Positions 50,459 to 61,037 of a stretch of DNA of 64,000 bases are shown here, piece after piece (within the stretch, counting starts at the first letter, position 1; the number at the start of each line of letters is the position of its first letter). Source of the DNA: Linderina pennispora (Eukaryota; Kickxellomycota; Kickxellomycetes; Kickxellales; Kickxellaceae); assembly GCF_002104995.1 (NCBI RefSeq), contig NW_024468249.1, positions 2,604,001 to 2,668,000 on the forward strand, written 5' to 3'. The position numbers were made by a program, and so were the translations under genes. A model generated the notes under the pieces. The model was not told where the DNA came from and did no database searches. It saw only the letters and a list, made by a program, of their open reading frames with translations.

Positions 50459-53400
50459 TCAAATTGAGTTGCGGCGGGCCAACTTGAGCGCCTTTGGCGT
50501 TGCTCCCTCAGAATGGCTCGTGGACAGTGAGTTTCCGGCACCTGCTGCACCGCGGTCTTCCTGCCAAAGCCCCAGCAGCCCTTCGCGCTGCCACTCCGAT
50601 ATCCACAGCTTTGCGTACTGGTACCCTCTCCGGTGGAGTTCATCAAACCGTCCAAAATCTAATACGCCGACATCCCTGGGCGGCACACGCAAGTACACGC
50701 ATCCGGAATTTGCCTTGGCGCTTTCCAGCTCCTTGTCGGACGACGAGTATGTCAAGCGCGTCTGCACCTCGGACAGAGTTGGGATCCAGTACTTGCGGAA
50801 TGGGTTCAGGTGGTTCAGCAGAACACCGAGTCCTGACACCGACTCACCGTACCTGACAGGGCTCGAGTCGTTCTCGCCAGCAATATCAATAGCGAAGATC
50901 ATGTCGGCACCGAGCTCGCTCTGCATGGCGCGCACAGGCAGGTTATCAAGGTACCCGCCGTCGACTAGCAGATCGCCGTTGGCGTCACACAGGGGAGGCA
51001 GGAACCCGCTAAGGGACATGCTGGCACGCACAACCCGCCATAAAAGCCCAGCAATATGCACCTCCGGCCGCGATCTAGTGATGTTGGCAGTGATGCAGTA
51101 GAAAGGCAGCCACAGATCCTCGATCTCGGCATCACGGAACACCTTCCAGATGGCACGGTTGAACTCGCGGCCCGACGTGTACGCCAGAATCGGGTAGGTG
51201 ACGTCCAGGAGGAAGCGCCAGGTCGAGCTCATGCGGCGTGCAAATGCCTTTGCTGGCCCATGAATCGACACAGTGTCGGGGCTCTGTGCATACAGACCCG
51301 AGACAAACGCGCCAATGCTAGTGCCACCAACCATGTCCACCGGAATCCCGGATTCTTCGAATGCCTGCAGAACACCCAGCAGAGCCATTCCTCGCGCGCC
51401 GCCACCGCTCATGACCACGCCGACTGATTTCCCGCACAGGTAGCGCGCCAGACGTGCAAAATCTGAGCGCGGGCCATGCAGTGTCTTGCGTGCATACGGG
51501 TCGCTGTGCTTCAGGGCGTTGTAATAGTGCTCGATGCGCGACTTGAGGATGCGGATATGCCGACGTGTCACTCTAGGCAGAACCTTGCGCGACGACTGCA
51601 CCAGCGAGTTGACGAGCAGTGACCGGGCGCTGCCAAGGATACCGCTGCCATACTGACCACCCTCCATATCGCCCTCCATGTCCAGCACACCCAGCGGCAT
51701 CTGCACATGGTGGTGGGCATGCACCCAGGGCCGGAGTCGGAGCCACTCGCGTGTGCTGCCAGTGGGGCAGCTGCGTGTCTCGTGCAGAAGCACCAGCTCC
51801 TTGCGCGCTGTGGTCTTCAGTGACAGCAAAAGGCGCTCATAATCGCCTACACTGCTGTCACCGTCGCCAACACCTACCAGCAGAATGAAGTCAGCATGGC
51901 GCACACAGTGCCGAGTCCACGGCGAGCTGATGCCGCCATCAGCCACATGCAAAAGGAGCCGGCAGCGCTGCTCGAGCTCGGCGATCCAGCTCATGGTCTT
52001 CAGCCTGGCCATGCGCCCAAACGCATGGCGGCCCAGCACACGGCTCACAGCAGTATGGTCTAGCAGTGCAACGCTGCCGGCCACACTGCGCAGCGCGTGC
52101 TCAAGCTGCTGTGCAAAGACATGCACAGGCACGTCGTTGCTGACAGGGATAATGCCAATGCTCTTCAGGTTCTTGTTGTGGCTGCGCATGCCACCCTCGC
52201 CGCCATGCGATCCCATAGCGTCGGCCAGTCGGGAACGCTGCTGCTCCATCAGCTGGTGGCTCTGCAGCGACTGCGCTGTACGCACAGCCAGGGCACGGCT
52301 CAGGTGGAAGGTCAGGCTGGGGGCAGTGCGCATCAGCGCCTTGAACAGCGCAGTCGGAATACGCACTAGTTCCGTATCGCGGATCGCATGCAGGTTCGAA
52401 GAGCATGGCTCATTGAGTAGCAGCCCGGGTTCACCAATCGACTGGCCCTGGCCGTACTCCGCCAGGATACTGATGCTGCCGTTGTCTTTCTCAACAAAGG
52501 CCCGCAGACGGCCAGTTATCACCAGGTAGACTGCATCGCTCATCTCACCGCGCCTATAGACCATCTCACCAGCACGCACGTGCGCCCATTCCAGAGCGTA
52601 GTCGATGTTGAGCACTACCGGCGGCAGCTGCGACGTGATGCGACGTGCAAGCGTCATCAAGATGATCGGATAGCGCTCACAGATTCGATCCAAGGCCCAT
52701 CGCGACACCATGCCAACGATAACTCTGCCGCGCGCACGTGCAGTGCAGAACGATGCCATATCCGTAAGTGCTGGAAGATACCCGACCAGATCGCCGGCAC
52801 CCAGCCTGTACGTTTTGGTTGCATTTTCCTGCGGCAGCTTTGAAGGCTGGCGCCGCAGTCGCCGGCCACCATCTATGATACCATCATACCCGTCGTCGAT
52901 GCTATCTTCCAGGCCAGATCCGAGGAACGCGTAGCCGGAAACCTGCTGTGGGCGATTGAACGGTGAGTTCGGCGCACTGTTCAGCGATGATCTGCTTGAC
53001 GCCCCGCTGCTCTGTGCCTTGGGGTGCTCCCTGCGCTCCATATCCCGGTTGCCCTTGCGTGCAAGTTTCGTCATGCGTGCAGTAAGGTCGCTGATCTGCT
53101 GCTTCTGCGAGGCATCGGCTGAGCCAGCTGAATACGCACCTTCGCCACGCGCAAACCCCGCGGCAGACCTGCGCGGCGTCACCTCGACCGTTCCGTCCAG
53201 GACAATAAACAGACCAGCGGGCCGCTCGCCTTGCTCAACCAGAGCAAAATTGTCGGGCACGCAGTACAGCTCGAGCTCGTTGGCCAGCGATGGAATCTCC
53301 GATAGCGGCAGTGGCGGCGTGCCAGAGGCTGCACGCTGCTGGGATGCAGGCAGGTTGATCGACTGCAGAAGAGGGAGGAAATGTTCGGTCCGCGGCAGTT

Positions 53401-55345
53401 TGCGGTGGGTGCTGCTGCGACGGCTTGTCGGTGTGCTCGAGTGGGCCACCGGTGACATTGTCCCAGTAGGTGTCAATGCCTGCCTTTCAGTGTTGGCTTG
53501 CGGATACCGGCCATCGGCCGTGTCGGGATTCAGGCCGATGCTCAGACACAGCATATGCAGCGCATCTTTGCGCAGCTGCTCAATGCTCTCACCGCTTGGC
53601 ACGCCGCCCAGGGGAATAGAGTCGCTGCCTGCCCGGCGGTGGCGGGGACTGTGGTCCTGGGTGCTGTTCTTGCGCGTAATCTTAGCTGCCTCTGGCAGTT
53701 CCAGGCTAGCCTCGGGCTCATTCTCCATAGGCGGCTTCTGCGTGACCTGCTTGGCCAGTGCACTAAGCATAGCATGGCTGATCTTCCACGACGCCTGCAG
53801 CCCGGCGGTAGCTCCGAAGCGATGAGAGTAGCTGGGCAGGTCGTTGCCTGTGCCAGCACGTGAGGCATTGAGTAAAGGGCTCTGCGCAGTAGCCCTGCTA
53901 GTCTGCTCGGCTGAACTGCTGCCATAAATGCCCTTGATAGCCTGCAGTGCCTTGCCAGCGTCTATCGAGTATTTCGCCAGCTCGCCAATGTTGCGCTCGA
54001 CGGCTACCAGCTCGTGCGGCACATCCAAGTAGTCGTACAGGGTGGCAAACGTCACCCGCTGCAGCCTGGTCAGGATAACCTGCAGAATGTGTGCAGCAGC
54101 CTTTGGGTACAGACGCGTCACTCGCTGGAAGGCGTTGGCAGGAATCATGGCCAGGGTAGTGTCGGTGGTGGCTCTTGCAATCACGTTCGGCCGTGCTGTG
54201 TCCTGCAGGTGGATGCTGCGCAGCACCCCGCTCGTATCTACAGCGGACACCTGGTCGCCACCACGACTGTCCGCATGATTGCCAGCGGGCAAATCGTCGT
54301 GCACGTGCTGGCGTAGCGGAACGCCCTCGGTGAACAGCGACAGAATCGAAAATAGACTCGACAGCACATCGCCCGGCCCAATCTCGTTGAGCAGAATGGC
54401 CGACCCTGCTGGTTCGCCGTCTACTTCACCCGCATGCTGCTCATTCAGGTCGGATGCGTAATCGGCGCCCAGATCGTCGAATGAAGCTGACCACGAGGAG
54501 CTTTCGCCAGTGTTGAATTGGGAGCTGTCGACAGGGTCATTCTGCAACGTGTGCTCTGGAGATGCCTGCACAGCCTCCTGTCCATCGGCCTGGTCAACCA
54601 AGTAAATCTGCACCTGGCCGTCGATAACGACATAGAAATTCTGGTCGTCGCGGTCGCCGTCATTATCAAACATGCGCTCGCCTGCCAGCAGCCGACGCGT
54701 CTGCAGCTGCCGCGAGAACTCGTGGAACACTGGCTCCTCGATGTAGCCGAAAATGCTGATGCTCTTCATGAACATGTTTAGGAAGTCGGTAGGGAACCCG
54801 ATACCCCTGCTACTGCGAGACTCCAGCGACGCCAAGTAGCTGGACATGCTGTCGCCATCGTCGCCGCGTGCAACCACGTCCGGGTGCAAATCAAAGCCGC
54901 TCTCGGTCGCCGATTTGTGATCTTCGTGGCCATGTAACTGCGTCTTAGGCGGCGCTGCATAGTAGTATCGGAAGTAATACAAACCGCTGAGACCCAGGGC
55001 CAGCGCAAGAATGGTGCAGAACATCACCGAGCTGCTGGCGTGCACCAGGTATCTGGCTAGGTTGTAAAGCCCCGGCAGCAGTACGACAAAAACGCCGTAG
55101 CCGATCACCAAAACGACCGACGTCACCACAAAACCAATGCTCTGCAGGATCCGATACAGACTGCGCACCAGGAACCCTGCCTGTGTGGGCTGGCTGTCGA
55201 TTGCCAGTGGGGGCTCCCAGTTCAAGAGCCGCTCGGCTGCTGCTGCGCTGGCTGCGCCGGTGCTGGTGCTGGTGCCGAGGACTGCCGCGGCTATGGCTAT
55301 TACGAACAGCAGGAGACAATTACTTGCTTGCTGGGTAATTAGCAT
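50459..55345 (-). CDS. NTE1: Lysophospholipase NTE1 (neuropathy target esterase homologue)
   Basis: ER-membrane serine lysophospholipase/phospholipase B deacylating phosphatidylcholine. 1,628 residues, the longest gene here, intact and intronless. N-terminal signal/anchor (CLLLFVIAIAAAVLG) and two further helices (GFVVTSVVLVIGYGVFVVLL, SVMFCTILALALGLSGLYYF). Three cyclic-nucleotide-binding-like domains lie near residues 200-260, 690-760 and 920-1030, with a Ser-rich linker between the first two. The patatin domain follows: GVVMSGGGARGMALLGVLQA (about residue 1313), GTSIGAFVSGLYAQSPD with the catalytic Ser (about 1339) and LLVDGGYLDNLPVRAM with the catalytic Asp (about 1460). Overall plan matches fungal Nte1. 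The G+C-rich coding sequence gives long antisense frames that should be ignored. Confidence 0.97.
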   Translation of the reverse strand: MLITQQASNCLLLFVIAIAAAVLGTSTSTGAASAAAAERLLNWEPPLAIDSQPTQAGFLVRSLYRILQSIGFVVTSVVLVIGYGVFVVLLPGLYNLARYLVHASSSVMFCTILALALGLSGLYYFRYYYAAPPKTQLHGHEDHKSATESGFDLHPDVVARGDDGDSMSSYLASLESRSSRGIGFPTDFLNMFMKSISIFGYIEEPVFHEFSRQLQTRRLLAGERMFDNDGDRDDQNFYVVIDGQVQIYLVDQADGQEAVQASPEHTLQNDPVDSSQFNTGESSSWSASFDDLGADYASDLNEQHAGEVDGEPAGSAILLNEIGPGDVLSSLFSILSLFTEGVPLRQHVHDDLPAGNHADSRGGDQVSAVDTSGVLRSIHLQDTARPNVIARATTDTTLAMIPANAFQRVTRLYPKAAAHILQVILTRLQRVTFATLYDYLDVPHELVAVERNIGELAKYSIDAGKALQAIKGIYGSSSAEQTSRATAQSPLLNASRAGTGNDLPSYSHRFGATAGLQASWKISHAMLSALAKQVTQKPPMENEPEASLELPEAAKITRKNSTQDHSPRHRRAGSDSIPLGGVPSGESIEQLRKDALHMLCLSIGLNPDTADGRYPQANTERQALTPTGTMSPVAHSSTPTSRRSSTHRKLPRTEHFLPLLQSINLPASQQRAASGTPPLPLSEIPSLANELELYCVPDNFALVEQGERPAGLFIVLDGTVEVTPRRSAAGFARGEGAYSAGSADASQKQQISDLTARMTKLARKGNRDMERREHPKAQSSGASSRSSLNSAPNSPFNRPQQVSGYAFLGSGLEDSIDDGYDGIIDGGRRLRRQPSKLPQENATKTYRLGAGDLVGYLPALTDMASFCTARARGRVIVGMVSRWALDRICERYPIILMTLARRITSQLPPVVLNIDYALEWAHVRAGEMVYRRGEMSDAVYLVITGRLRAFVEKDNGSISILAEYGQGQSIGEPGLLLNEPCSSNLHAIRDTELVRIPTALFKALMRTAPSLTFHLSRALAVRTAQSLQSHQLMEQQRSRLADAMGSHGGEGGMRSHNKNLKSIGIIPVSNDVPVHVFAQQLEHALRSVAGSVALLDHTAVSRVLGRHAFGRMARLKTMSWIAELEQRCRLLLHVADGGISSPWTRHCVRHADFILLVGVGDGDSSVGDYERLLLSLKTTARKELVLLHETRSCPTGSTREWLRLRPWVHAHHHVQMPLGVLDMEGDMEGGQYGSGILGSARSLLVNSLVQSSRKVLPRVTRRHIRILKSRIEHYYNALKHSDPYARKTLHGPRSDFARLARYLCGKSVGVVMSGGGARGMALLGVLQAFEESGIPVDMVGGTSIGAFVSGLYAQSPDTVSIHGPAKAFARRMSSTWRFLLDVTYPILAYTSGREFNRAIWKVFRDAEIEDLWLPFYCITANITRSRPEVHIAGLLWRVVRASMSLSGFLPPLCDANGDLLVDGGYLDNLPVRAMQSELGADMIFAIDIAGENDSSPVRYGESVSGLGVLLNHLNPFRKYWIPTLSEVQTRLTYSSSDKELESAKANSGCVYLRVPPRDVGVLDFGRFDELHRRGYQYAKLWISEWQREGLLGLWQEDRGAAGAGNSLSTSHSEGATPKALKLARRNSI

Positions 55346-55565
55346 GTACTTTTTTAAAAGAATAGGAGCTAGGTGAGTATGCGGGGAAGAAGAGGAAAAG
55401 AGGCGCTGGGTGGCAAAAATGAGGGAGCGGTAGTGGCAGCATGGGGACGAGGCTTATATACTTTGCGCTACAAGCACTCTTCAAACTGCATTACCGATGT
55501 AACATCAACTCCACCCCAGTCAATAATCAGACATCTCCTGACATGTGAAAGCCGGCTGGGTGCTC

Positions 55566-56570
55566 TTACACGGCAAAGGCGCTGGGCGGCAGCGCCAGCT
55601 TGCACAGTCTGGCGACCAGGCCCTGCAGCTGCGCCAGCGTCTGCAGCCCGTCGACAATGCGCATATGCGTAATCCCGATCTCCCTGATAAACTTGAGCTT
55701 CTTGTCCTCATCCAGCCTGTCGTCAACCTTGACGACACGGAACACAGCAGTGACGATGTCAACGGCCGAGTACCCCTGGTTCCACAGCGAGCTGATGCAC
55801 GCCACAGCCTTGTCAACGTCGCCCTGACCGCAGCTCTCCAGCATCGCGCGGATCACCACCGGGTGCGGCTGGTCGCACACGCGGAACACGTTCTCCTGCG
55901 ACACAAAGCCAAACCCACTGGCCGTCGACTGCAGGTTGTTGACCGCCTGCCGCATGTCGCCGTCGGCAGAGAACGCCACAGCCTCCAGGCCATCGGGGCT
56001 GTACTCGACCGACTCGGCACGGCACACCTCCACCAGCCGCCGCAGCACCTGCTCGTTCGTCAGCTTGCCATACCGCAGAATTGCGCACCGGCTCTGGATC
56101 GGCTCGATGATCTTGCCCGACAGGTTGCAGGCCAGGGCGAACCGCGTCGTGTTCGAGTACAGCTCCATCGTCCGCCGCAGCGCCTGCTGCGCGCCAGGCG
56201 TCATGTTGTCTGCCTCGTCCAGGATGATGATCTTGTGGCGCCCCGCTGGAAGCGTCACCTTTTTCTGCGCAAACATCTTGATGCGGTTACGCACCACGTC
56301 GATGCCGCGGTCGTCTGACGCATTAAGCTCCATCACTGCCTCCTTGAACGACGGCCCCAGCAGCGCATGCGCCAGGCACAGGATGCTTGTGGTCTTGCCG
56401 ATTCCCGGCGCCCCCGTCAGAATCAGATTGGGCATGTTGCCGCTCTGCGCGATCACCCTGAGCCGCTCCACCGTCTCTGAATTGCCAACCACGTCCTTGA
56501 GCTCCACCGGCCGGTACTTTTCCACCCAGGGCAGCGTGTCATTTGCGTTGTTGCTGAGCTGTGTCGCCAT
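55566..56570 (-). CDS. RFC4: Replication factor C small subunit (yeast Rfc4 / human RFC2)
   Basis: AAA+ clamp-loader subunit that loads PCNA. Start [20 protein letters not shown] at 56570 (frame open 16 codons upstream is not conserved). RFC boxes: [18 protein letters not shown], Walker [21 protein letters not shown] (Gly-x-Pro-Gly-Ile as in yeast Rfc4), [20 protein letters not shown], Walker [21 protein letters not shown], arginine finger region [20 protein letters not shown], and sensor 2 [20 protein letters not shown]. The [16 protein letters not shown] segment and the C-terminal [15 protein letters not shown] assign it to the Rfc4/RFC2 group. 334 residues, intact. Confidence 0.95.
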   Translation of the reverse strand: MATQLSNNANDTLPWVEKYRPVELKDVVGNSETVERLRVIAQSGNMPNLILTGAPGIGKTTSILCLAHALLGPSFKEAVMELNASDDRGIDVVRNRIKMFAQKKVTLPAGRHKIIILDEADNMTPGAQQALRRTMELYSNTTRFALACNLSGKIIEPIQSRCAILRYGKLTNEQVLRRLVEVCRAESVEYSPDGLEAVAFSADGDMRQAVNNLQSTASGFGFVSQENVFRVCDQPHPVVIRAMLESCGQGDVDKAVACISSLWNQGYSAVDIVTAVFRVVKVDDRLDEDKKLKFIREIGITHMRIVDGLQTLAQLQGLVARLCKLALPPSAFAV

Positions 56571-56704
56571 TGTGTCAAAAGTAATGAATGTGAAAGGTTC
56601 GAAGAGCAGAAGAAGCACTGTTTAATTAGTGAACAGCAAATTCCAGCAAAAAGTCGACTGCGCAGGCACACGTCGGCTTCGCGTTGGTGATCTAAGGTCT
56701 TGAT

Positions 56705-57508
56705 CTACAAATCGCGGCACGCCTTGATGGCCTTGGCGCAGGCGCTGATTGCCTTGGCAATGCGCTCCACGTCCTTGTAGTGTGTGGTGGTGCTCAGCTG
56801 CTGTGACAGACTGACGACCTTGTCCTCGAGCGCCTTTACAGCGACGCTAATCGAGTCGGCATCGATCGGAGCGACATCCCTCGGCTCAGAGCGCTTCTGC
56901 ACTGCCGTCGAGTCAGCCTTGGCAGGCGCCTTCTTCTCAGTAATTTCTGCGGCGGCAGCAGGGGCAGCAGCTACTGGTGCCCTGGATGGTGCCGCTGGCT
57001 TACTTGGTCCAGCATCAGGAATCGAGCCGTACCTCTTCTTGTACGCTGCCTCATCCATGTACCGCCTCTCACAGATCACGCAGTACTGCACCTCCTCACG
57101 ATCCTTGACCAGCGGCACGGCACGGCACGACTCGTTCGGGCACATCTTGTCCATCATAGCCCACCCCTCAAGCATCTTCTTGCCAATCAGCTCGCTGGCC
57201 AAGTCGCTCTGTGCACGGCGCTCCTTGAGCATCCTCTCCTTTTCGGTATCAATCGGCTCCTCCACCTCTTCGCTCTCGCCAACCGACGCCTCGGCAGTTT
57301 CCGATATTTTATCCTGCACCTCCTCTTCCGTCAGCTCATCGGGGAATAGCTCGTGCGCATCGTGCCACACACATTTGGATTCGCCGGTTTCAGGATTGCG
57401 CATCAGCGGGGCGTGGCAGCCATCCTTCGGGCACTGCTCCGCCAGCATGGGCCACCGCCTCAGCATCAGCTTGGACATGCGCCCAGTTACAATATCGAGC
57501 TTTGACAT
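56705..57508 (-). CDS. ZNRD2/SSSCA1-like zinc-ribbon protein
   Basis: Protein with two autoantigen-p27 (ZNRD2) zinc ribbons. The first is QCPKDGCHAPLMRNPETGES followed by KCVWHDA near residue 20; the second, near 125-160, is MCPNESCRAVPLVKDREEVQ followed by YCVICERRYMDEAAY, with EGWAMMDKMCPNESC as the family signature. Start MSKLDIVTGRMSKLMLRRWP at 57508. An acidic linker (ESEEVEEPIDTEKERM), an Ala/Pro-rich stretch and a C-terminal helical segment (LEDKVVSLSQQLSTTTHYKD) complete 267 residues. Human ZNRD2 is single-ribbon and about 199 residues; a two-ribbon arrangement is common in fungi. Function in fungi is unclear. Confidence 0.85.
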   Translation of the reverse strand: MSKLDIVTGRMSKLMLRRWPMLAEQCPKDGCHAPLMRNPETGESKCVWHDAHELFPDELTEEEVQDKISETAEASVGESEEVEEPIDTEKERMLKERRAQSDLASELIGKKMLEGWAMMDKMCPNESCRAVPLVKDREEVQYCVICERRYMDEAAYKKRYGSIPDAGPSKPAAPSRAPVAAAPAAAAEITEKKAPAKADSTAVQKRSEPRDVAPIDADSISVAVKALEDKVVSLSQQLSTTTHYKDVERIAKAISACAKAIKACRDL

Positions 57509-57625
57509 AATGATGATGGCGGAAAAGGGTGTGTATGTCGAAGCACCGGCTGCTCGGAGATATCCTGCCACGTAGCCCCAACATTGGCAAGTGCCAAACT
57601 ATGGTGACATTTATATACTTCAAAA

Positions 57626-58225
57626 TTATATATTGGTGACAGGCGGTTTCCGCTGGCGGTTCTCGATGATCCTACTATATAGCCAGTCAATGGCCGCCTT
57701 CACTCCATGGCCCTCCTTGCCCGAAGCATCCATGACCCTCACATCCCGTGCATCCATGCAGTCGGCCAGCGTATTAACAACTTCTTTAACATGCACCAGT
57801 GACCCAGCGTCCTGCGTATCCTGCTTGTTTGCTAGTACCAGCATAGGAATACCCTCCAGTTCCCGGTCCTTCATTAACCGCAGCAGCGTCTGCTTGGCCT
57901 CTCCCAGGCGTTCCTCATCTACTGAATCGATAACAAACAGTAATGCGTGGCCGTCACCGTAGTACGACTCCCAGATCCCCTGCAGCTCCCGTGCACCGCC
58001 CAAGTCCATGAACTTCAACAGCGTCCGTTTTACATGCACTTTGCCGATGTTCACGCCCACTGTCGGCTTGATTTTGTCCGCGTCCATGAGTGGTAGACCG
58101 ATGTACATGTGCTTGATACGCTCCAGCAGCGTTGTTTTGCCCGACCCATCGAGACCAAGCATTAGTATTGTGTATTCATCCTGCCGCGTCAGATACTTGT
58201 ATGCCCCGGAAACAAGCGTGTACAT
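57626..58225 (-). CDS. ARL3: ARFRP1/Arl3-type small GTPase with altered switch II
   Basis: Golgi Arf-like GTPase of the ARFRP1 (yeast Arl3) branch, which recruits Arl1 and golgins at the trans-Golgi. Start MYTLVSGAYKYLTRQDEYTI at 58225; the absence of Gly2 and the Met-Tyr start match the family's N-acetylated, non-myristoylated N-terminus. P-loop MLGLDGSGKTTLLERI, switch I IKPTVGVNIGKVHV, NKQD motif LVLANKQDTQDAG, and a C-terminal DASGKEGHGVKAAIDWLYSR. Residues 73-78 read MDLGGA where the family has WDLGGQ: the catalytic Gln is Ala78 and the preceding Trp is Met. The frame is otherwise intact, 199 residues. Confidence 0.9.
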   Translation of the reverse strand: MYTLVSGAYKYLTRQDEYTILMLGLDGSGKTTLLERIKHMYIGLPLMDADKIKPTVGVNIGKVHVKRTLLKFMDLGGARELQGIWESYYGDGHALLFVIDSVDEERLGEAKQTLLRLMKDRELEGIPMLVLANKQDTQDAGSLVHVKEVVNTLADCMDARDVRVMDASGKEGHGVKAAIDWLYSRIIENRQRKPPVTNI

Positions 58226-61037
58226 TGCTCTCGTGGAATGCAAAAAAAGAGGAAGAAAAATGTCTAAATGCACTCGATGGAAAGGAAAAGTGAAACCAGC
58301 GAAAACCTCCACCAAGCAGCCATCGCTCAAGTCACCCCCATATCTGGCACATCATTGGGCGCCTGGCAGATCCACGTGATAGCCACATCAAACAACTCTA
58401 ACTGGACTTTTAGTTAGGTTACCAAACAACAATAACATGAATATAGGAAAAGTGCAAAGTGCTGCTGGCCCCAGGGCATCAATGCACTCCAATACCACCA
58501 TACGTAAGACCAGGTACACATGACGGGTTCCTATTCTCACCTCAGTTCATTCTAATTCTCAACAACACTATTCAGATCCGCCACTGCTTTTCCCTCTTTT
58601 TTTTTTGGCTGCACCACACTCTTCCGTGACTTTGAGCCAGTTTGAGCAGCCATTCATGATTAGGTAGTTGAGGGCTAGCACCAATATGAGCATTTTGTTT
58701 GTCTCAAAGGTGCTATGGTACTCAGCTCATATCTTATCATTGCGCTTGCATTCTCCCTATACCAAATTGACGTCAATAACCCGCATCTGTCGATCGCCAT
58801 GCCCACTACTGGCAACACAAAGCAGAACTTTTTGGTTAGCTAGATATCAGTCGACTCTGCTGGATATACACACACATTTCTTGGAATTACCCATCCAAAT
58901 TGCATACAAGCCTGCTTGGAAATTTGATGAACCCTGTGGCCGAATCAAGCAGTATCGACAAATGAATTGACTGAGATACTTAAAAATGTTTACCTTAGAC
59001 CATACCCTATAATACAGATACTAATACCAGAACAACACCTCACCATTCTAAAATAATGCTGCTAGACTCTGGAATATCTAGTTTCGTTAGACAGCCTGAA
59101 AAATCTTTTGATAGCAGTACTGGTGGTCTTGGCATATTTATCAGAGCCACACCCGATCCAAAGACCAGGTAAGTCGATGGGTAGGAAGGTGCTGTGATGC
59201 CCTGGAGACCATGTGCTGCAGAGGCATATCCGCCATTAGCTGAAGGCACAAAAACACATGTGTTTGGAAACGCTATAATGCATGCAGCAGGCGATGCTAC
59301 TGACGACCATTTGTGCTGTCATCTACTGGACCCGATCTTTTGGAACGCCGTGAAGATATAGTTATACTTTTCAAAGTGTCGCTGCTACAAGGAACTTGAA
59401 TGCTGACAGCGCCCTTAGAAGTTCTTTCGAAGAATTAATGTCTGCCGCTGTTGCCGTTGGTCTCAATTGTCTTAGCGACATCCACTTGACATCAGCCGGT
59501 AGCCTGAGCGTATTGTAGAATTCTCCCATCACTCAAGCTAGATCTAGGTACCTAGCATAATTTTTACAGCTACATCCAGCTACACCAACAGATGCTAGCA
59601 TTTTCGGTTTCTGTGCTGGTCCCTACAGAGACAGCTGCGGCAAGATAACCTCAATTTATTAAACATCGAACCAGTACTAAGATGTACCAGACTACGAACC
59701 ATTTGAGAAGGAGCTTTGATAGGCATGTATCATGCCCCTGGCTCGAGCTTTTCATGAAAAAGAATTATTTCGGTAGCCTAGCTAACACCATTCCATTCGA
59801 TTCCTGTTGTTTCATCTCCCGGCGGCATGGTCTGAATAGCTTGAAGCGAATAGCTATTCACCTCAGCCGTTCCACTCGCTCCTGGCCTCGGCGCCAGCTT
59901 GTTTGAACATAGAGAAGCCATGCTATGTATTTTAATGTTCGACTTAAAGTGCAGGAGAAGTTAAGGGGAGCTGAGTGTGAGAATAGTAAAAGATGAAGCT
60001 AGAGCGCAAACCTCAACCAAAAGAGATGCCTGTGCCCTATATCTTTCTGGGGCGCTGTGCTAATGCTACAAATGATTCACTTTCACTGTTTTGATTCCAT
60101 TCCTGCGCCTCATGCAATAGTAACTGCCAAATGGAAAGTGAAACCCTTGCAATACTATTAGCACTGGCAAGTAGCGCCTCTATTTTGCTCATGTAGCACA
60201 GCTTCCTAACTAGCGGAAGAGAATGCCAAATAGAGAGTTTGCTAATGAACCAGTGAGTGCTTTTATGAATTGAACTATCTGTTGACATTCGAGGTCCGGA
60301 GCCCCCCTGCGCCACCATGGACAAGGCCGAAATGCATAGGTACAAAGGCCCAGACAGACGACCAGCCTTCCTTCTTCCTCTTAGTCGCTTTTTGAGAAGG
60401 TATTTTTCCATATATTTGATAACCACTCGCCCCCTAGGTTAACACTATCCATTCATCGGAATACGAATACGTTTGCAAATTCTAACGTAGTTGGATAGTG
60501 AGAAAAGTCATCTGCTATAACTTTTAAATGCTGCTCGCAGCCATAGATGTCCTCTCCACGAGTATCCGCCCAGATCGAGTGTTCGGATATTTTAATGCAC
60601 AAAGTGCATAAATCTTCCGAGCAAGGTACTGCCATTTTCTGTTGAAGTTTCCCTTATACAGCATTTTGGAGTGCATCACAGTACAGACGAACGCCTACCC
60701 CAGCTGCTTGGTGGGCAGAGTATTGTCTCGTTTAAAATCAGTTGCATATAACCACCGTTTTTAGTGCTTATTGTTCTGTTCGAACTGGTCAACCAGACAT
60801 TTATTCGAGCTTGTGAGCGTCGGGTGCCAATCTCCGGTCAAAAAATCTGCCTATGCTCTACATGTGGCTTAGTTGATTCAGATAGCCACTATCCAAAACA
60901 AAATGAACCGCATAACAACGGTTACTCGAGGCTGTAATCTCGCAACTTCCACATGTGGGTATGGGGCGTTTTCTGATTGTTGCATATAGCTGAGATACTG
61001 ATGCTAATAGATATGAAATGACAAGAAAGCTACGGTG
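58226..61037. other. Long A+T-richer intergenic region with possible relics
   Basis: About 2.8 kb without a gene I can support. A poly-T run is at 58599-58608. Minus-strand frames at 60453-60635 (MAVPCSEDLCTLCIKISEHS ... LKVIADDFSHYPTTLEFANV) and 60037-60426 (LLASANSIARVSLSIWQLLL) have protein-like hydrophobic patterning and could be remains of an F-box/LRR-like relative of the next gene, but I cannot show homology. Confidence 0.35.

Noticed and set aside
52956-53825. 289-codon frame antisense to NTE1
   Set aside because: Lies wholly inside the NTE1 coding region, with Ser/Arg/Cys-rich composition typical of a shadow frame.
60760-60800. tRNA-like TTCGAAC element
   Set aside because: A GTTCGAA sequence is present but no acceptor stem, anticodon arm or D-loop can be folded around it by eye.
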